NCBI RefSeq assembly: GCF_002213425.1
Contig: NZ_NJGV01000026.1
Span: 1-64,000, forward strand
Origin: Herbaspirillum aquaticum
GTDB taxonomy: Bacteria; Pseudomonadota; Gammaproteobacteria; Burkholderiales; Burkholderiaceae_D
Direction of reading: 5' to 3'
Length of the DNA stretch: 64,000 bases
Shown: positions 1 to 8,343 of the stretch, piece after piece
Position numbering within the stretch: position 1 is the first letter of the stretch
Layout: each line of letters opens with the position of its first letter
Notes under the pieces: model-generated
Databases searched by the model: none
What the model was told of the DNA's origin: nothing
What the model saw: the letters and a program-made list of their open reading frames with translations, nothing else
Translations under genes and position numbers: made by a program

Positions 1-94
1 ACGGGCCTTTGAGAGGCTTGAGCCGTATGCCGGGAAACTGGCACGTACGGTTCTTAGGGGGCGGAGGCACGGCGACGTGTCTTTGCTACCCGAC
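1..94 (+). mobile_element. 3' end of a group II intron (domains V and VI)
   Basis: Positions 20-53 fold as a canonical 34-nt group II intron domain V: outer stem closed by 20-26 with 47-53, AGC catalytic triad at 21-23, two-base bulge CG at 44-45, upper stem 28-33 with 38-43 and a GAAA tetraloop at 34-37. It is followed by a domain VI hairpin (61-71 paired with 76-86, GCGA loop), a bulged A at 88 suited as the branch point, and the terminal CTACCCGAC. The 3' splice site is then predicted after C94, seven bases from the branch A. The rest of the intron, including any reverse transcriptase gene, lies left of the window. The intron ends only 26 bases before the next gene. Confidence 0.88.
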
Positions 95-120
95 TCTTGC
101 TCCCGCTTCCTTTGCCCGCA

Positions 121-1773
121 ATGCCCGTCGTCCCCGATCACCGCTTCTACTACCTGAGCAATTTCCAGCAGGCGCTGGCGTGGCTGGCCGAGCGCTATGC
201 CGACCTGCTCAGCGAAGAGGAGTGCGCCTTCCTCCAGACCTTCGCGGGTTTGCCGCTGGCAGCCCGCGCGCTCTTCGTGCGCATGATGATGCGCCGGGGC
301 GAGCACTTCCGCACCAGCCGGCTGGACTACCCCGAAATCGGCTGCCCCTTGCAGGCCGCGCAGGGCCTGCCATCGGCGTGGGTGGAGCAGGATGCAGCGC
401 TGTCGCTGGCCCAGGTGTTTGCCCTGGCGACCAAGCCCGAGCTGGTGCGCTGGTTCGGCCTGCGGGGCGCCCTCAGGAGTGCGCGCAAGGAGGACCTGCT
501 GGCTGCCCTGGCGGCCGATCCGGCCCATGCGGAACCGCGCCCCCTGGCGCACTGGATGACGGACGGGCAGGGTGGCGAACAAGTCCTGTCCATGCGGGTG
601 AGCGGGCTGTGTGAACGCTTGCGTTTGATGTTCTTCGGCAACCTGCGCCAGGACTGGAGCGAATTCGTGCTGGCCGACCTGGGCACGCTGCGCTATGAAC
701 AAATTGCCTTGGCGCCCGAGGCCCGGGGTTTCCGCAGCCGGGGCGATATCGACCTTTACCTGCAGCTGCAGGCCTGCAAGGAGCGCTACTCTGCCGGCGA
801 GGAAGCCACCGGGATCCTGGCGACGCTGCCTTCGGGCAGCTTCGACAATCCCTGGCTGGAGAGCCGCCGTGAACGCCTGCTGTTCCAGCTCGGCCAGCAG
901 TGCGAAAAGGCCGGGGACCTGGCGCAGGCGCAGCAGGTCTATTCGGCCTGCCGTTATCCTGGCGCGCGGGCACGTGCGATCCGGGTACTCGAAAAGCAGG
1001 GCCGCTTTGGTCCCGCCCACGCGCTGCTGAAGTTGGCCCGGCAGGCGCCGGAGAGCGAGGCCGAACGCCAGCAGTTGCTGCGCATCGCACCGCGCCTGGC
1101 GCGCCAGCTGGGCTTGCCGCCGGCGCTGCGCCCGCGCGCGGCCGTGGTCCCACAGATCGACCTGGTACTGCCGCCGGATGGCAGCCGCGTCGAGCGAGCA
1201 GTCCAAGCACACTTGCAGCAAGCGCAGGCGCCGGTGTTCTATGTCGAGAATGCGCTGGCCAATACGCTGTTTGGCCTGCTGTGCTGGGAGGCCATCTTTG
1301 CAGCCATTCCCGGTGCCTTCTTCCACCCCTTCCAGCGCGAGCCGGCCGATCTGCTCAGCGCCGATTTCGCAGCGCGCCGGCGTGAACAGCTGGAACGCTG
1401 CCTGGGCCGCCTTGATGACGGCAGTCATCGCGCGCATATCCTCGCGACCTATGAGGCCAAGCAGGGCCTGCAGTCGCCCTTCGTGGCCTGGGGCTGGATC
1501 ACGCGCGAGATACTGGTGACGGCGCTGGACTGCATCCCCGCCGCCCACCTGAAACTGTGGTGCCTGCGCATCCTGGAAGACGTGCGCGAGAATCGCAACG
1601 GCTTTCCCGACCTGGTCCAGTTCTGGCCGCAGGAAGGGCGCTATCGGATGATCGAGGTCAAGGGACCGGGCGACCGCCTGCAGGACAACCAGCGCCGCTG
1701 GCTGGACTATTGCGCGCAACACGCCATGCCGGTGGCGGTGTGCTACCTGCAATGGGAGCAGGCTGCCGCATGA
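121..1773 (+). CDS. FAN1-type VRR-NUC structure-specific nuclease
   Basis: A 550-residue protein related to bacterial FAN1 nucleases, which cut branched DNA such as 5' flaps during crosslink repair. The C-terminal VRR-NUC domain (about residues 430-545) shows the catalytic pattern NGFPDLVQF followed by IEVKGPGDRLQDNQ, i.e. the PD-(D/E)XK-like D...EVK residues and the QxxW helix. The N-terminal part starts with the family-typical FYYLSNF motif; the middle is TPR/SAP-like helical sequence. I chose ATG at 121 because homologues begin near FYYLxNF; an in-frame TTG at 97 is the only alternative downstream of the intron. No Shine-Dalgarno is visible, possibly because the intron separates the gene from its original leader. 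The gene overlaps the helicase gene by four bases (ATGA), implying co-translation and a joint DNA-repair role. Confidence 0.88.
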   Translation: MPVVPDHRFYYLSNFQQALAWLAERYADLLSEEECAFLQTFAGLPLAARALFVRMMMRRGEHFRTSRLDYPEIGCPLQAAQGLPSAWVEQDAALSLAQVFALATKPELVRWFGLRGALRSARKEDLLAALAADPAHAEPRPLAHWMTDGQGGEQVLSMRVSGLCERLRLMFFGNLRQDWSEFVLADLGTLRYEQIALAPEARGFRSRGDIDLYLQLQACKERYSAGEEATGILATLPSGSFDNPWLESRRERLLFQLGQQCEKAGDLAQAQQVYSACRYPGARARAIRVLEKQGRFGPAHALLKLARQAPESEAERQQLLRIAPRLARQLGLPPALRPRAAVVPQIDLVLPPDGSRVERAVQAHLQQAQAPVFYVENALANTLFGLLCWEAIFAAIPGAFFHPFQREPADLLSADFAARRREQLERCLGRLDDGSHRAHILATYEAKQGLQSPFVAWGWITREILVTALDCIPAAHLKLWCLRILEDVRENRNGFPDLVQFWPQEGRYRMIEVKGPGDRLQDNQRRWLDYCAQHAMPVAVCYLQWEQAAA

Positions 1774-4076
1774 ATGCCGACCGCGCCCCCGTCGCCGCAC
1801 AGGAAAAGTCCGCGCCGCGCTACACCGTATCAGTGCGCGCCCTGTGCGAATTCACTGCCAAACAGGGCGATCTCGACCTGCGCTTTACGCCCACACCCAC
1901 CGCCCAGGAAGGTATCGCCGGTCACGCCATCGTGGCGCAGCGGCGCGGCGAGGGCTACCAGAGCGAAGTGACGCTGTCGGCAGAGCACGGCGCGCTGCAC
2001 GTGCGGGGTCGGGCCGACGGCTACGATCCCAGGCGCCAACTGGTGGAAGAAGTGAAGACCTATCGCGGCCAGCTTTCCAGCCTGCCCGACAATCATCGCC
2101 ACCTGCACTGGGCGCAATTGCGCGTCTATGGCCACCTGATGTGCGAGAAGGAAGGGCTGGCGCAGATCCACCTCGCGCTGGTGTATTTCGACATTGGCAG
2201 CCAGCAGGAAACGGTGCTGGAGGAAACCCGCAGCCGCGAGGAACTGGCCGCGCTGTTCGTCGGGCAATGCGAGCGTTTCATGCGCTGGGCCGAACAGGAA
2301 CTGGCCCATCGCGCGGCGCGGGATACGGCCCTGCAGTCGCTGCGGTTTCCGCATGGCGACTTTCGTCCCGGCCAGCGCCAACTGGCCGAGGCAGTCTTTC
2401 GTGCACACAGCGGACGGCGCAGCTTGCTGGCGCAGGCACCGACGGGCATCGGCAAGACCTTGGGCACGCTCTTCCCGGCCTTGAAGGCGGCGCCGTCGCA
2501 GCAGCTGGACAAGATCATCTTCCTGGCCGCCAAGACCCCCGGCCGCCAACTGGCGCTCGACGCCGCCGCCACCCTCACGGCGCAGGGAGAATTGCCGCTG
2601 CGCGTGCTGGAACTGTGTGCCCGCGACAAGGCTTGCGAGTATCCGGATCGCCTGTGCCGGGGCGATTCCTGCCCGCTGGCCCAAGGATTCTATGACCGCC
2701 TGCCTGCCGCCCGCGCGGCTTGCCTCACGCAGCCGCTGCTGGACCGCGAACACTTGCGCAGCGTGGCCCTGCAGCACCAGGTCTGCCCTTATTACCTGGG
2801 CAGCGAGATGACGCGCTGGAGCGATGTCATCGTGGGTGACTACAACTACTGGTTCGATGGCGGCGCCATGCTCTACGGGATGGCGCAGGCGCACGACTGG
2901 CGCGTGAGCGTGCTGGCCGATGAGGCGCACAACCTGGTTGCGCGCGCCCGCAGCATGTATAGCGCACAACTGAGCCGCGCCGCCTTGCGTGCAGCGCGCG
3001 CCGTGGCCCCGCCTTCGGTGGCCAAGCCGCTGGAGAAATTGGGGCGTGCCTGGACCGCCGCCGGCAAGAAGGCCGACTTGCCCTACCAAGTGCTGGAGGT
3101 GCCCCCGGCCAAGTTCGTCGAGGCATTGAGCAGCAGCGTGGGCGCCATCAGTGACTTCCTGGCCCAGGTGGCGGTGCCGCTGGATCCGCCATTGCGGGAT
3201 TTCCATTTCGATGCCATGGCCTTCGTGCGGCTGGCCGAATCCTTCGGCCCGCATTCCTTGTTTGACCTGACCCGCGAGGATGAGCGCAATACCGTGCTGT
3301 GCATCCGCAATGTGGTCCCCGCGCCTTTCCTCGGGCCGCGTTTTGCATTTGCCCACGCCACCACGCTGTTCTCGGCGACCTTGGCGCCCTGGAATTACTT
3401 TGCCGACCTGCTTGGCATGCCCGCCAGCACCGCCTGGATCGATGTGGAGTCGCCTTTCCAGGCCAGCCAGTTGCAGGTGAAGGTGGCACACCAGATATCG
3501 ACCACCTGGCAGCGCCGAGCCGCCTCCATCGCACCCATCTGCAGCCTGATGGCACGCCAGTTCGACGAGCGGCCCGGCAATTACCTGGCGTTTTTCTCCA
3601 GCTTCGACTACCTGCAGCAGGCCCACGATGCCTTCGTACGTGCCCATCCCGGTATCGCGACCTGGCAGCAGTCGCGCCGCATGTCCGAGACCGACCGCGA
3701 TGCCTTCCTGGCCCGCTTTGAAAGCGGCGGGCAGGGCATCGGGTTTGCGGTGCTGGGCGGTTCCTTTGGTGAAGGGGTGGACTTGCCGGGCGAACGGCTC
3801 ATCGGCGCTTTCGTGGCCACGCTGGGCCTGCCGCAGTTCAATCCGGTCAATGAGCAGTTGCGTGAGCGCATGGAGCAGCTCTTCGGCTGCGGCTACGACT
3901 ACACCTATCTCTACCCCGGCCTGCAGAAGGTGGTGCAGGCGGCCGGCCGCGTGATCCGCACCGAAACCGACCAGGGCACGGTCTGGCTGATCGACCAGCG
4001 TTTCGGCCGGCCGGAAGTGCAAGCGCTGTTGCCGGCATGGTGGCAGCTGGACCAGCCCGGCTTGTTGAGCGCCTGA
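1770..4076 (+). CDS. Rad3/DinG-family Fe-S DNA helicase with N-terminal nuclease-like domain
   Basis: A 768-residue superfamily 2 helicase of the XPD/DinG type. Walker A PTGIGKT lies near residue 224, the DEAH box (LADEAHNL) near 382, and between them is a cysteine cluster (LCARDKACEYPDRLC, then GDSC, then a later VCPYY) fitting an Fe-S domain. The C-terminal helicase half includes GSFGEGVDLPG and QAAGRVIRTETD. The first 200 residues carry GRADGYD followed by VEEVKTYRG and a QLRVYG motif, the layout of a Cas4/RecB-like PD-(D/E)XK nuclease. The start at 1770 overlaps the nuclease stop codon (ATGA). Paired FAN1-like nuclease and Rad3-like helicase genes suggest joint processing of DNA crosslinks or branched intermediates; the exact substrate is inference. 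Confidence 0.88.
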   Translation: MNADRAPVAAQEKSAPRYTVSVRALCEFTAKQGDLDLRFTPTPTAQEGIAGHAIVAQRRGEGYQSEVTLSAEHGALHVRGRADGYDPRRQLVEEVKTYRGQLSSLPDNHRHLHWAQLRVYGHLMCEKEGLAQIHLALVYFDIGSQQETVLEETRSREELAALFVGQCERFMRWAEQELAHRAARDTALQSLRFPHGDFRPGQRQLAEAVFRAHSGRRSLLAQAPTGIGKTLGTLFPALKAAPSQQLDKIIFLAAKTPGRQLALDAAATLTAQGELPLRVLELCARDKACEYPDRLCRGDSCPLAQGFYDRLPAARAACLTQPLLDREHLRSVALQHQVCPYYLGSEMTRWSDVIVGDYNYWFDGGAMLYGMAQAHDWRVSVLADEAHNLVARARSMYSAQLSRAALRAARAVAPPSVAKPLEKLGRAWTAAGKKADLPYQVLEVPPAKFVEALSSSVGAISDFLAQVAVPLDPPLRDFHFDAMAFVRLAESFGPHSLFDLTREDERNTVLCIRNVVPAPFLGPRFAFAHATTLFSATLAPWNYFADLLGMPASTAWIDVESPFQASQLQVKVAHQISTTWQRRAASIAPICSLMARQFDERPGNYLAFFSSFDYLQQAHDAFVRAHPGIATWQQSRRMSETDRDAFLARFESGGQGIGFAVLGGSFGEGVDLPGERLIGAFVATLGLPQFNPVNEQLRERMEQLFGCGYDYTYLYPGLQKVVQAAGRVIRTETDQGTVWLIDQRFGRPEVQALLPAWWQLDQPGLLSA

Positions 4077-4672
4077 AACGGCGCCATCGACATGGCTGCG
4101 GTGTGGCCGTTCAGGTTTTTCCCGAGTGACAAGTTTTGCTGATCGCATAGCATACGAACCCAGGATGCAAAACGCAGCAAGCACCCCTGCAGCTCCCGTC
4201 AATTGAGAGCGAAAGCGCAATGCGGCGATGCCCTGTGGCAACTGTGATGAAACACGGGAAATACTGTGCCAAAAGCGCGACGTTGACAGGAACAAAATGT
4301 CGCTGCAAAGCGACAAAAGCGCTTCGGCCCGGGTAAGATTCGCGCCTCGCAGCGAATTCGTTCCTGAAAAGAAATGTGGCGCTTGGTGACAGATCTTTAC
4401 CTTTTTGACAACAGAATCGCTTGCGCCGTCAGGATTTATTTGTTTTAATGGCAACTCAAAATATGGTCTTATTGACAATATTTTTGAGCCTGGCTGGCAT
4501 GGGGGCTAGCGGGTACGAGAAGTAAAGAAGGACCGCCGATAGAGCGGAATGTCAAAAATAGCTTGGGGGATAGCAGCAAATGAGAAAACTTACCGATTTT
4601 TAACAGAATTGCAGGCAGGTCTTCCAGGCTAGGTCAAAAGCCGCCGCGTGCAGGGCTGGGCAGGAGTCAAGC
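4077..4672 (+). other. 596-bp intergenic region upstream of the cellulose operon
   Basis: No convincing gene. The stretch becomes AT-rich from about 4360 to 4620, unlike its surroundings, and holds several TTGACA-like hexamers (4283-4288, 4405-4410, 4472-4477), none with a good -10 partner at 17 bases. It contains the perfect hairpin at 4298-4315 listed separately. It must hold the promoter of the cellulose operon; AGGAG at 4662-4666 is the ribosome binding site of the first gene. Confidence 0.6.
4298..4315. promoter_or_regulatory. Perfect inverted repeat TGTCGCT-GCAA-AGCGACA
   Basis: Seven-base perfect arms (4298-4304, 4309-4315) around a GCAA loop, flanked on both sides by AAAA runs. It lies about 360 bases before the cellulose operon. 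As DNA it could be an operator; as RNA a stable GNRA-capped hairpin in a long leader. No T tract follows on the plus strand beyond a few bases. Confidence 0.4.
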
Positions 4673-6013
4673 ATGGGAAACGATATCTCCAACTTGCTGA
4701 GCAAGTTCGGGGCCACGGTGGATGGATACCTCGAAATCGAGGCGGCGATCGACTACAAGGAACCGGCCCGCAAGGTCAAGGCGCCTTTGGTCGTGGCCAA
4801 GGCGGAACCCGCCATGGCTCCCGTGGAGAACGAGAGCGCCGCTGCTGATCCGGCGCCGGTCGTGGCGGCCAGTGCCGTGGTTCCAATGTTGGCGGGCAGC
4901 CCGGTTTCCCCGTCGCAACGTATCGAGCCCGTCATCGAACCTGTCGTTGAGCCTGCCTTGGCAGCGGCAAACGTCGCCGTGCCCGTGCCTGCCCCGGCTG
5001 CTGTTGCCCCGGTCCCACCGGCGGCCAAGCTCACGCCATCCCCGTCCTCGCGTATCGCTGTCGCGCCTGCGCAAGCTTCTCCCGCCATCCCGGCCATTCC
5101 CGCCGATGCTGCCGATACTGCCGTTGCTACCGATACGCCCGTTCCTTCGCTCTTGCGCTCGATGCTCGGTGAAGCCGCGCGTGCGCGCCAGGCGCAGCAA
5201 GGCGCCAGCAATGACGGTCCGGGTGATCAGCAAGACGCACAGCCGCCCTCTACACCGGCGCAGGTCATCGCCGTGGTCTCGCCCAAGGGCGGGGTCGGCA
5301 AGACCACCCTCTGTTCAGCGCTGGCCTGCAGCCTGGCGCGCCATGGCCGCGTATTCGCCATCGACCTCGATCCGCAGAACGCCCTGCAATACCATCTCGG
5401 CGTGGATACCCAAGCCGCTGCCGCGATGACGCCGGCGGGCGCAGCCGCTTCGTGGCGCGATGGCGTGGCCCAAGGCATGGCTGGCACCCAGGTGGTCAGC
5501 CATGCCTTGGTGGCCGATAACGGGGAAGTGGCACTGGCGCAGCAGATGGCGCACGATGGCCAATGGCTGCTGCGCCAGCTGCAAGCCATGCAGCTGCAAT
5601 CGGGCGACGTGGTCCTGCTGGATTTGCCTGCCGGCCAGACTCCCTACCTCGATCAAGCCCTGCAGGCCGCCGACCAGGTGCTGGCCGTGGTCACGCCCGA
5701 CGCCGGTTCCTTCCTGGCGTTGGAACACATGCGCCAGGTCCTGCATGGCCGAAACAATTGCCGCTATGTGGTCAACAAATACGATGGCACCCGCAGCTTC
5801 AACCAGGACATGCTGGAAGTGCTCAAGCGCTGGATGGGCCCGCGCCTGGCCGGTGTGATCGCCCTCGATCACGCCATCAGCGAAGGCCTGGCCTATGGCT
5901 ACAATCCGCTGGTCAAGGGCGGGGATTCGCCGGCTTATGAACAACTGCAGCGCGTGAGCGAAGCCTTGCGTGCTGCCCTTGCCAAGGCGCACGCCGCAGG
6001 TGGACGGGCATGA
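4673..6013 (+). CDS. bcsQ: BcsP/BcsQ-like fusion: MinD/ParA-type ATPase of cellulose synthesis (WssA-like)
   Basis: 446 residues. The C-terminal 245 residues are a ParA/MinD ATPase with deviant Walker A (SPKGGVGKTT, near residue 203) and FAIDLDPQNALQYHLG; this is the BcsQ/YhjQ/WssA family, which is needed for cellulose secretion and placement of the synthase at the inner membrane. The N terminus (NDISNLLSKFG...YLEIE) resembles the short BcsP/BcsR-type regulatory proteins, and about 160 Pro/Ala/Val-rich residues link the two parts. So one polypeptide appears to combine two usually separate proteins. The start has AGGAG at 4662-4666; its stop overlaps the bcsA start (ATGA). Confidence 0.85.
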   Translation: MGNDISNLLSKFGATVDGYLEIEAAIDYKEPARKVKAPLVVAKAEPAMAPVENESAAADPAPVVAASAVVPMLAGSPVSPSQRIEPVIEPVVEPALAAANVAVPVPAPAAVAPVPPAAKLTPSPSSRIAVAPAQASPAIPAIPADAADTAVATDTPVPSLLRSMLGEAARARQAQQGASNDGPGDQQDAQPPSTPAQVIAVVSPKGGVGKTTLCSALACSLARHGRVFAIDLDPQNALQYHLGVDTQAAAAMTPAGAAASWRDGVAQGMAGTQVVSHALVADNGEVALAQQMAHDGQWLLRQLQAMQLQSGDVVLLDLPAGQTPYLDQALQAADQVLAVVTPDAGSFLALEHMRQVLHGRNNCRYVVNKYDGTRSFNQDMLEVLKRWMGPRLAGVIALDHAISEGLAYGYNPLVKGGDSPAYEQLQRVSEALRAALAKAHAAGGRA

Positions 6014-8343
6014 CGACCGGATCCCAAGCGCCATCGCAACCCTCCCTGCAAGAACCGACCCAGATGAAATCGCCAGACACGCTGTCCCCCCATCCGCCGG
6101 GGCAGGAGCCCTCCGCGCGGCCCTCGGCCAACCGCCTGCAGCAATGGATGCAGGCGGTGGGCAACCGTCTTGAAGGCCTGCCGCGCGGCCCGCGCCGCGT
6201 GGTGCAATGGACGGTGCTGCTGTTTGCCACGCTGCTGGCACTGCTGATCATTTCGGTGCCACTGGATTTCGGCGCGCAATGCGTCTTCGCCATCGGCTGC
6301 TTCGTCGCCGCGCTGGTGCTGCGCAAGCAGTCGGGACGATTCCCGGTGCTGGTGCTCATTACGCTGTCGCTGACCGTCTCGATGCGCTACATGTATTGGC
6401 GCATCAGTTCCACGCTGGCCTTCGAGAGCTGGCTGGACATCGTCTTTGGTTACGGCCTGTTGGCGGCCGAGCTGTATTCGCTGCTGGTGCTGACGCTGGG
6501 CTACCTGCAGACCGCCTGGCCGCTGCGCCGCAAGCCGCAGATGCTGACCATGCCGCCTTCGCAGTGGCCCACGGTGGATGTCTTCATTCCCTCGTACAAC
6601 GAATCGCTGGACATCGTCTCGCTCACCATCTTCGCCGCGCAGGCCATCGACTGGCCGCAGGACAAGCTGCGCGTGCACGTGCTCGACGACGGCCGGCGTG
6701 AGGAATTCCGCGAGTTCTGCGACAACATCGGCGTGAACTACCTGGTGCGTTCCAACAATCGCCACGCCAAGGCGGGCAACCTCAACGAGGCGCTCAAGGT
6801 CACCGATGGCGAATTCGTGGCCATCTTCGATGCCGACCACGTGCCGACCCGTTCCTTCCTGCAGATCTGCATGGGCTGGTTCTACAAGGACCCCAAGCTG
6901 GCGATGCTGCAGACGCCGCACTTCTTCTTCTCGCCCGATCCCTTCGAGAAGAACCTCAATACCTTCCGCTCGGTACCCAACGAGGGCGAGCTGTTCTATG
7001 GCCTGGTGCAGGACGGCAATGACCTGTGGAATGCCGCCTTCTTCTGCGGCTCCTGTGCCGTCATGCGCCGTACTGCCCTGATGGAGATCGGCGGCATCGC
7101 CGTCGAGACCCTCACCGAAGATGCCCACACGGCGCTGAAGATGAACCGCGCCGGCTACAACACCGCCTATCTCGCCATTCCCCAGGCCGCCGGCCTGGCC
7201 ACCGAGAACCTGGCGCGCCACATCCGCCAGCGCGTGCGCTGGGCACGCGGCATGGCACAGATCTTCCGGGTCGACAATCCGCTCAAGGGCCGCGGCCTGC
7301 GGCTGGGCCAGCGGCTGTGCTACCTCAATGCCATGCTGCACTTCTTCTATGGCCTGCCGCGCCTGATCTTCCTGACCGCGCCGCTGACCTACCTGTTCTT
7401 CGGGGCCCACATCTTCCAGGCCTCGGCGCTGATGATCACGGCCTACGTGCTGCCCCACGTGCTGCACGCCAGCCTGACCAACTCGCGCATCCAGGGACGC
7501 TTCCGCCATTCCTTCTGGAACGAGGTCTACGAGACCGTGCTGGCCTGGTACATCCTGGGACCGGTGCTGCTGGCGCTGGTGAACCCCAAGCTGGGCGGCT
7601 TCAACGTGACCGACAAGGGCGGCATCATCACCGCTGACCACTTCGACTGGAAGCTGGCGCGTCCCTACATCCTGCTGCTGCTGCTCAACGTGGCGGGCCT
7701 GGGCTTCGGCATCTGGCAACTGATCCATGGCGACCCCAACGCGGTCACGACCATCCTCATCAACATGGCCTGGACGCTCTACAACGTCATCATCAGCAGC
7801 GCCGCCATGGCCGTGGCCTCCGAAACCCGCCAGGTGCGCAGCGAGCCGCGCGTGGCGGCGGAACTGCCGGTGCGCATCAAGCTCGACGATGGCAGCGTCA
7901 TCGAAGGCAAGACGCTGGACTTCTCGCAGAAAGGCATCGGCCTGCGCCTGCCGGCCGGCGCCAGCATCGCGCGCAACGCCCGCATCGAGGTGACGCTGTT
8001 CCGCAATGCGCAGGAGAAAGTGTTCCCGGCGGTGGTGGTGTTCAGCCGCAACGACATGGTGGGTGCGCAGTTCCATGAACTGACGCTGCGCCAGCAAAGC
8101 GAACTGGTGCGCCTGACCTTCTCGCGCGCCGACATCTGGGCCAACAACTGGGGCAAGAGCCGTCCTGATACTCCCCTGAAATCCTTGCGTGAGGTGGCCG
8201 GTATCGGCATGAACGGCGTGAGGCAACTCTGCAAGGCCGCGCTGCTCCAGTTGCGCCATTGGCGCAGCGTGCGGCGCACGCCTGCTCCCGCAGCCCCGGC
8301 AGCGACCGCGCCTGCCCTCGATAACACTCTGGAAAAACAATAA
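6010..8343 (+). CDS. bcsA: Cellulose synthase catalytic subunit BcsA
   Basis: 777 residues. Multi-spanning inner-membrane GT2 enzyme that polymerises UDP-glucose into beta-1,4-glucan and extrudes it. Visible hallmarks: LDDGRREEF near residue 226, FDADH near 273, TEDAH near 368 and QRVRWARGM near 406 (the D, DxD, TED, QxxRW set). The C-terminal PilZ domain has RSEPR (RxxxR) near 608 and DFSQKGIG (DxSxxG), so c-di-GMP activation is expected. N-terminal 60 residues are cytosolic and Pro-rich, followed by several membrane segments. Full length for the family. Start overlaps the preceding stop; the stop overlaps the bcsB start (TAATG). Confidence 0.97.
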   Translation: MTTGSQAPSQPSLQEPTQMKSPDTLSPHPPGQEPSARPSANRLQQWMQAVGNRLEGLPRGPRRVVQWTVLLFATLLALLIISVPLDFGAQCVFAIGCFVAALVLRKQSGRFPVLVLITLSLTVSMRYMYWRISSTLAFESWLDIVFGYGLLAAELYSLLVLTLGYLQTAWPLRRKPQMLTMPPSQWPTVDVFIPSYNESLDIVSLTIFAAQAIDWPQDKLRVHVLDDGRREEFREFCDNIGVNYLVRSNNRHAKAGNLNEALKVTDGEFVAIFDADHVPTRSFLQICMGWFYKDPKLAMLQTPHFFFSPDPFEKNLNTFRSVPNEGELFYGLVQDGNDLWNAAFFCGSCAVMRRTALMEIGGIAVETLTEDAHTALKMNRAGYNTAYLAIPQAAGLATENLARHIRQRVRWARGMAQIFRVDNPLKGRGLRLGQRLCYLNAMLHFFYGLPRLIFLTAPLTYLFFGAHIFQASALMITAYVLPHVLHASLTNSRIQGRFRHSFWNEVYETVLAWYILGPVLLALVNPKLGGFNVTDKGGIITADHFDWKLARPYILLLLLNVAGLGFGIWQLIHGDPNAVTTILINMAWTLYNVIISSAAMAVASETRQVRSEPRVAAELPVRIKLDDGSVIEGKTLDFSQKGIGLRLPAGASIARNARIEVTLFRNAQEKVFPAVVVFSRNDMVGAQFHELTLRQQSELVRLTFSRADIWANNWGKSRPDTPLKSLREVAGIGMNGVRQLCKAALLQLRHWRSVRRTPAPAAPAATAPALDNTLEKQ

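Noticed and set aside
1830-4478. Minus-strand open frame of 882 codons opposite the helicase gene
   Set aside because: It is a shadow of GC-rich codon usage on the other strand: no family motif, His/Gln/Gly-rich low-complexity translation, and the plus-strand helicase is certain.
4360-4620. c-di-GMP riboswitch before the cellulose operon
   Set aside because: No GEMM-like core sequence or paired helices could be made out by eye; only an AT-rich promoter region is supported.
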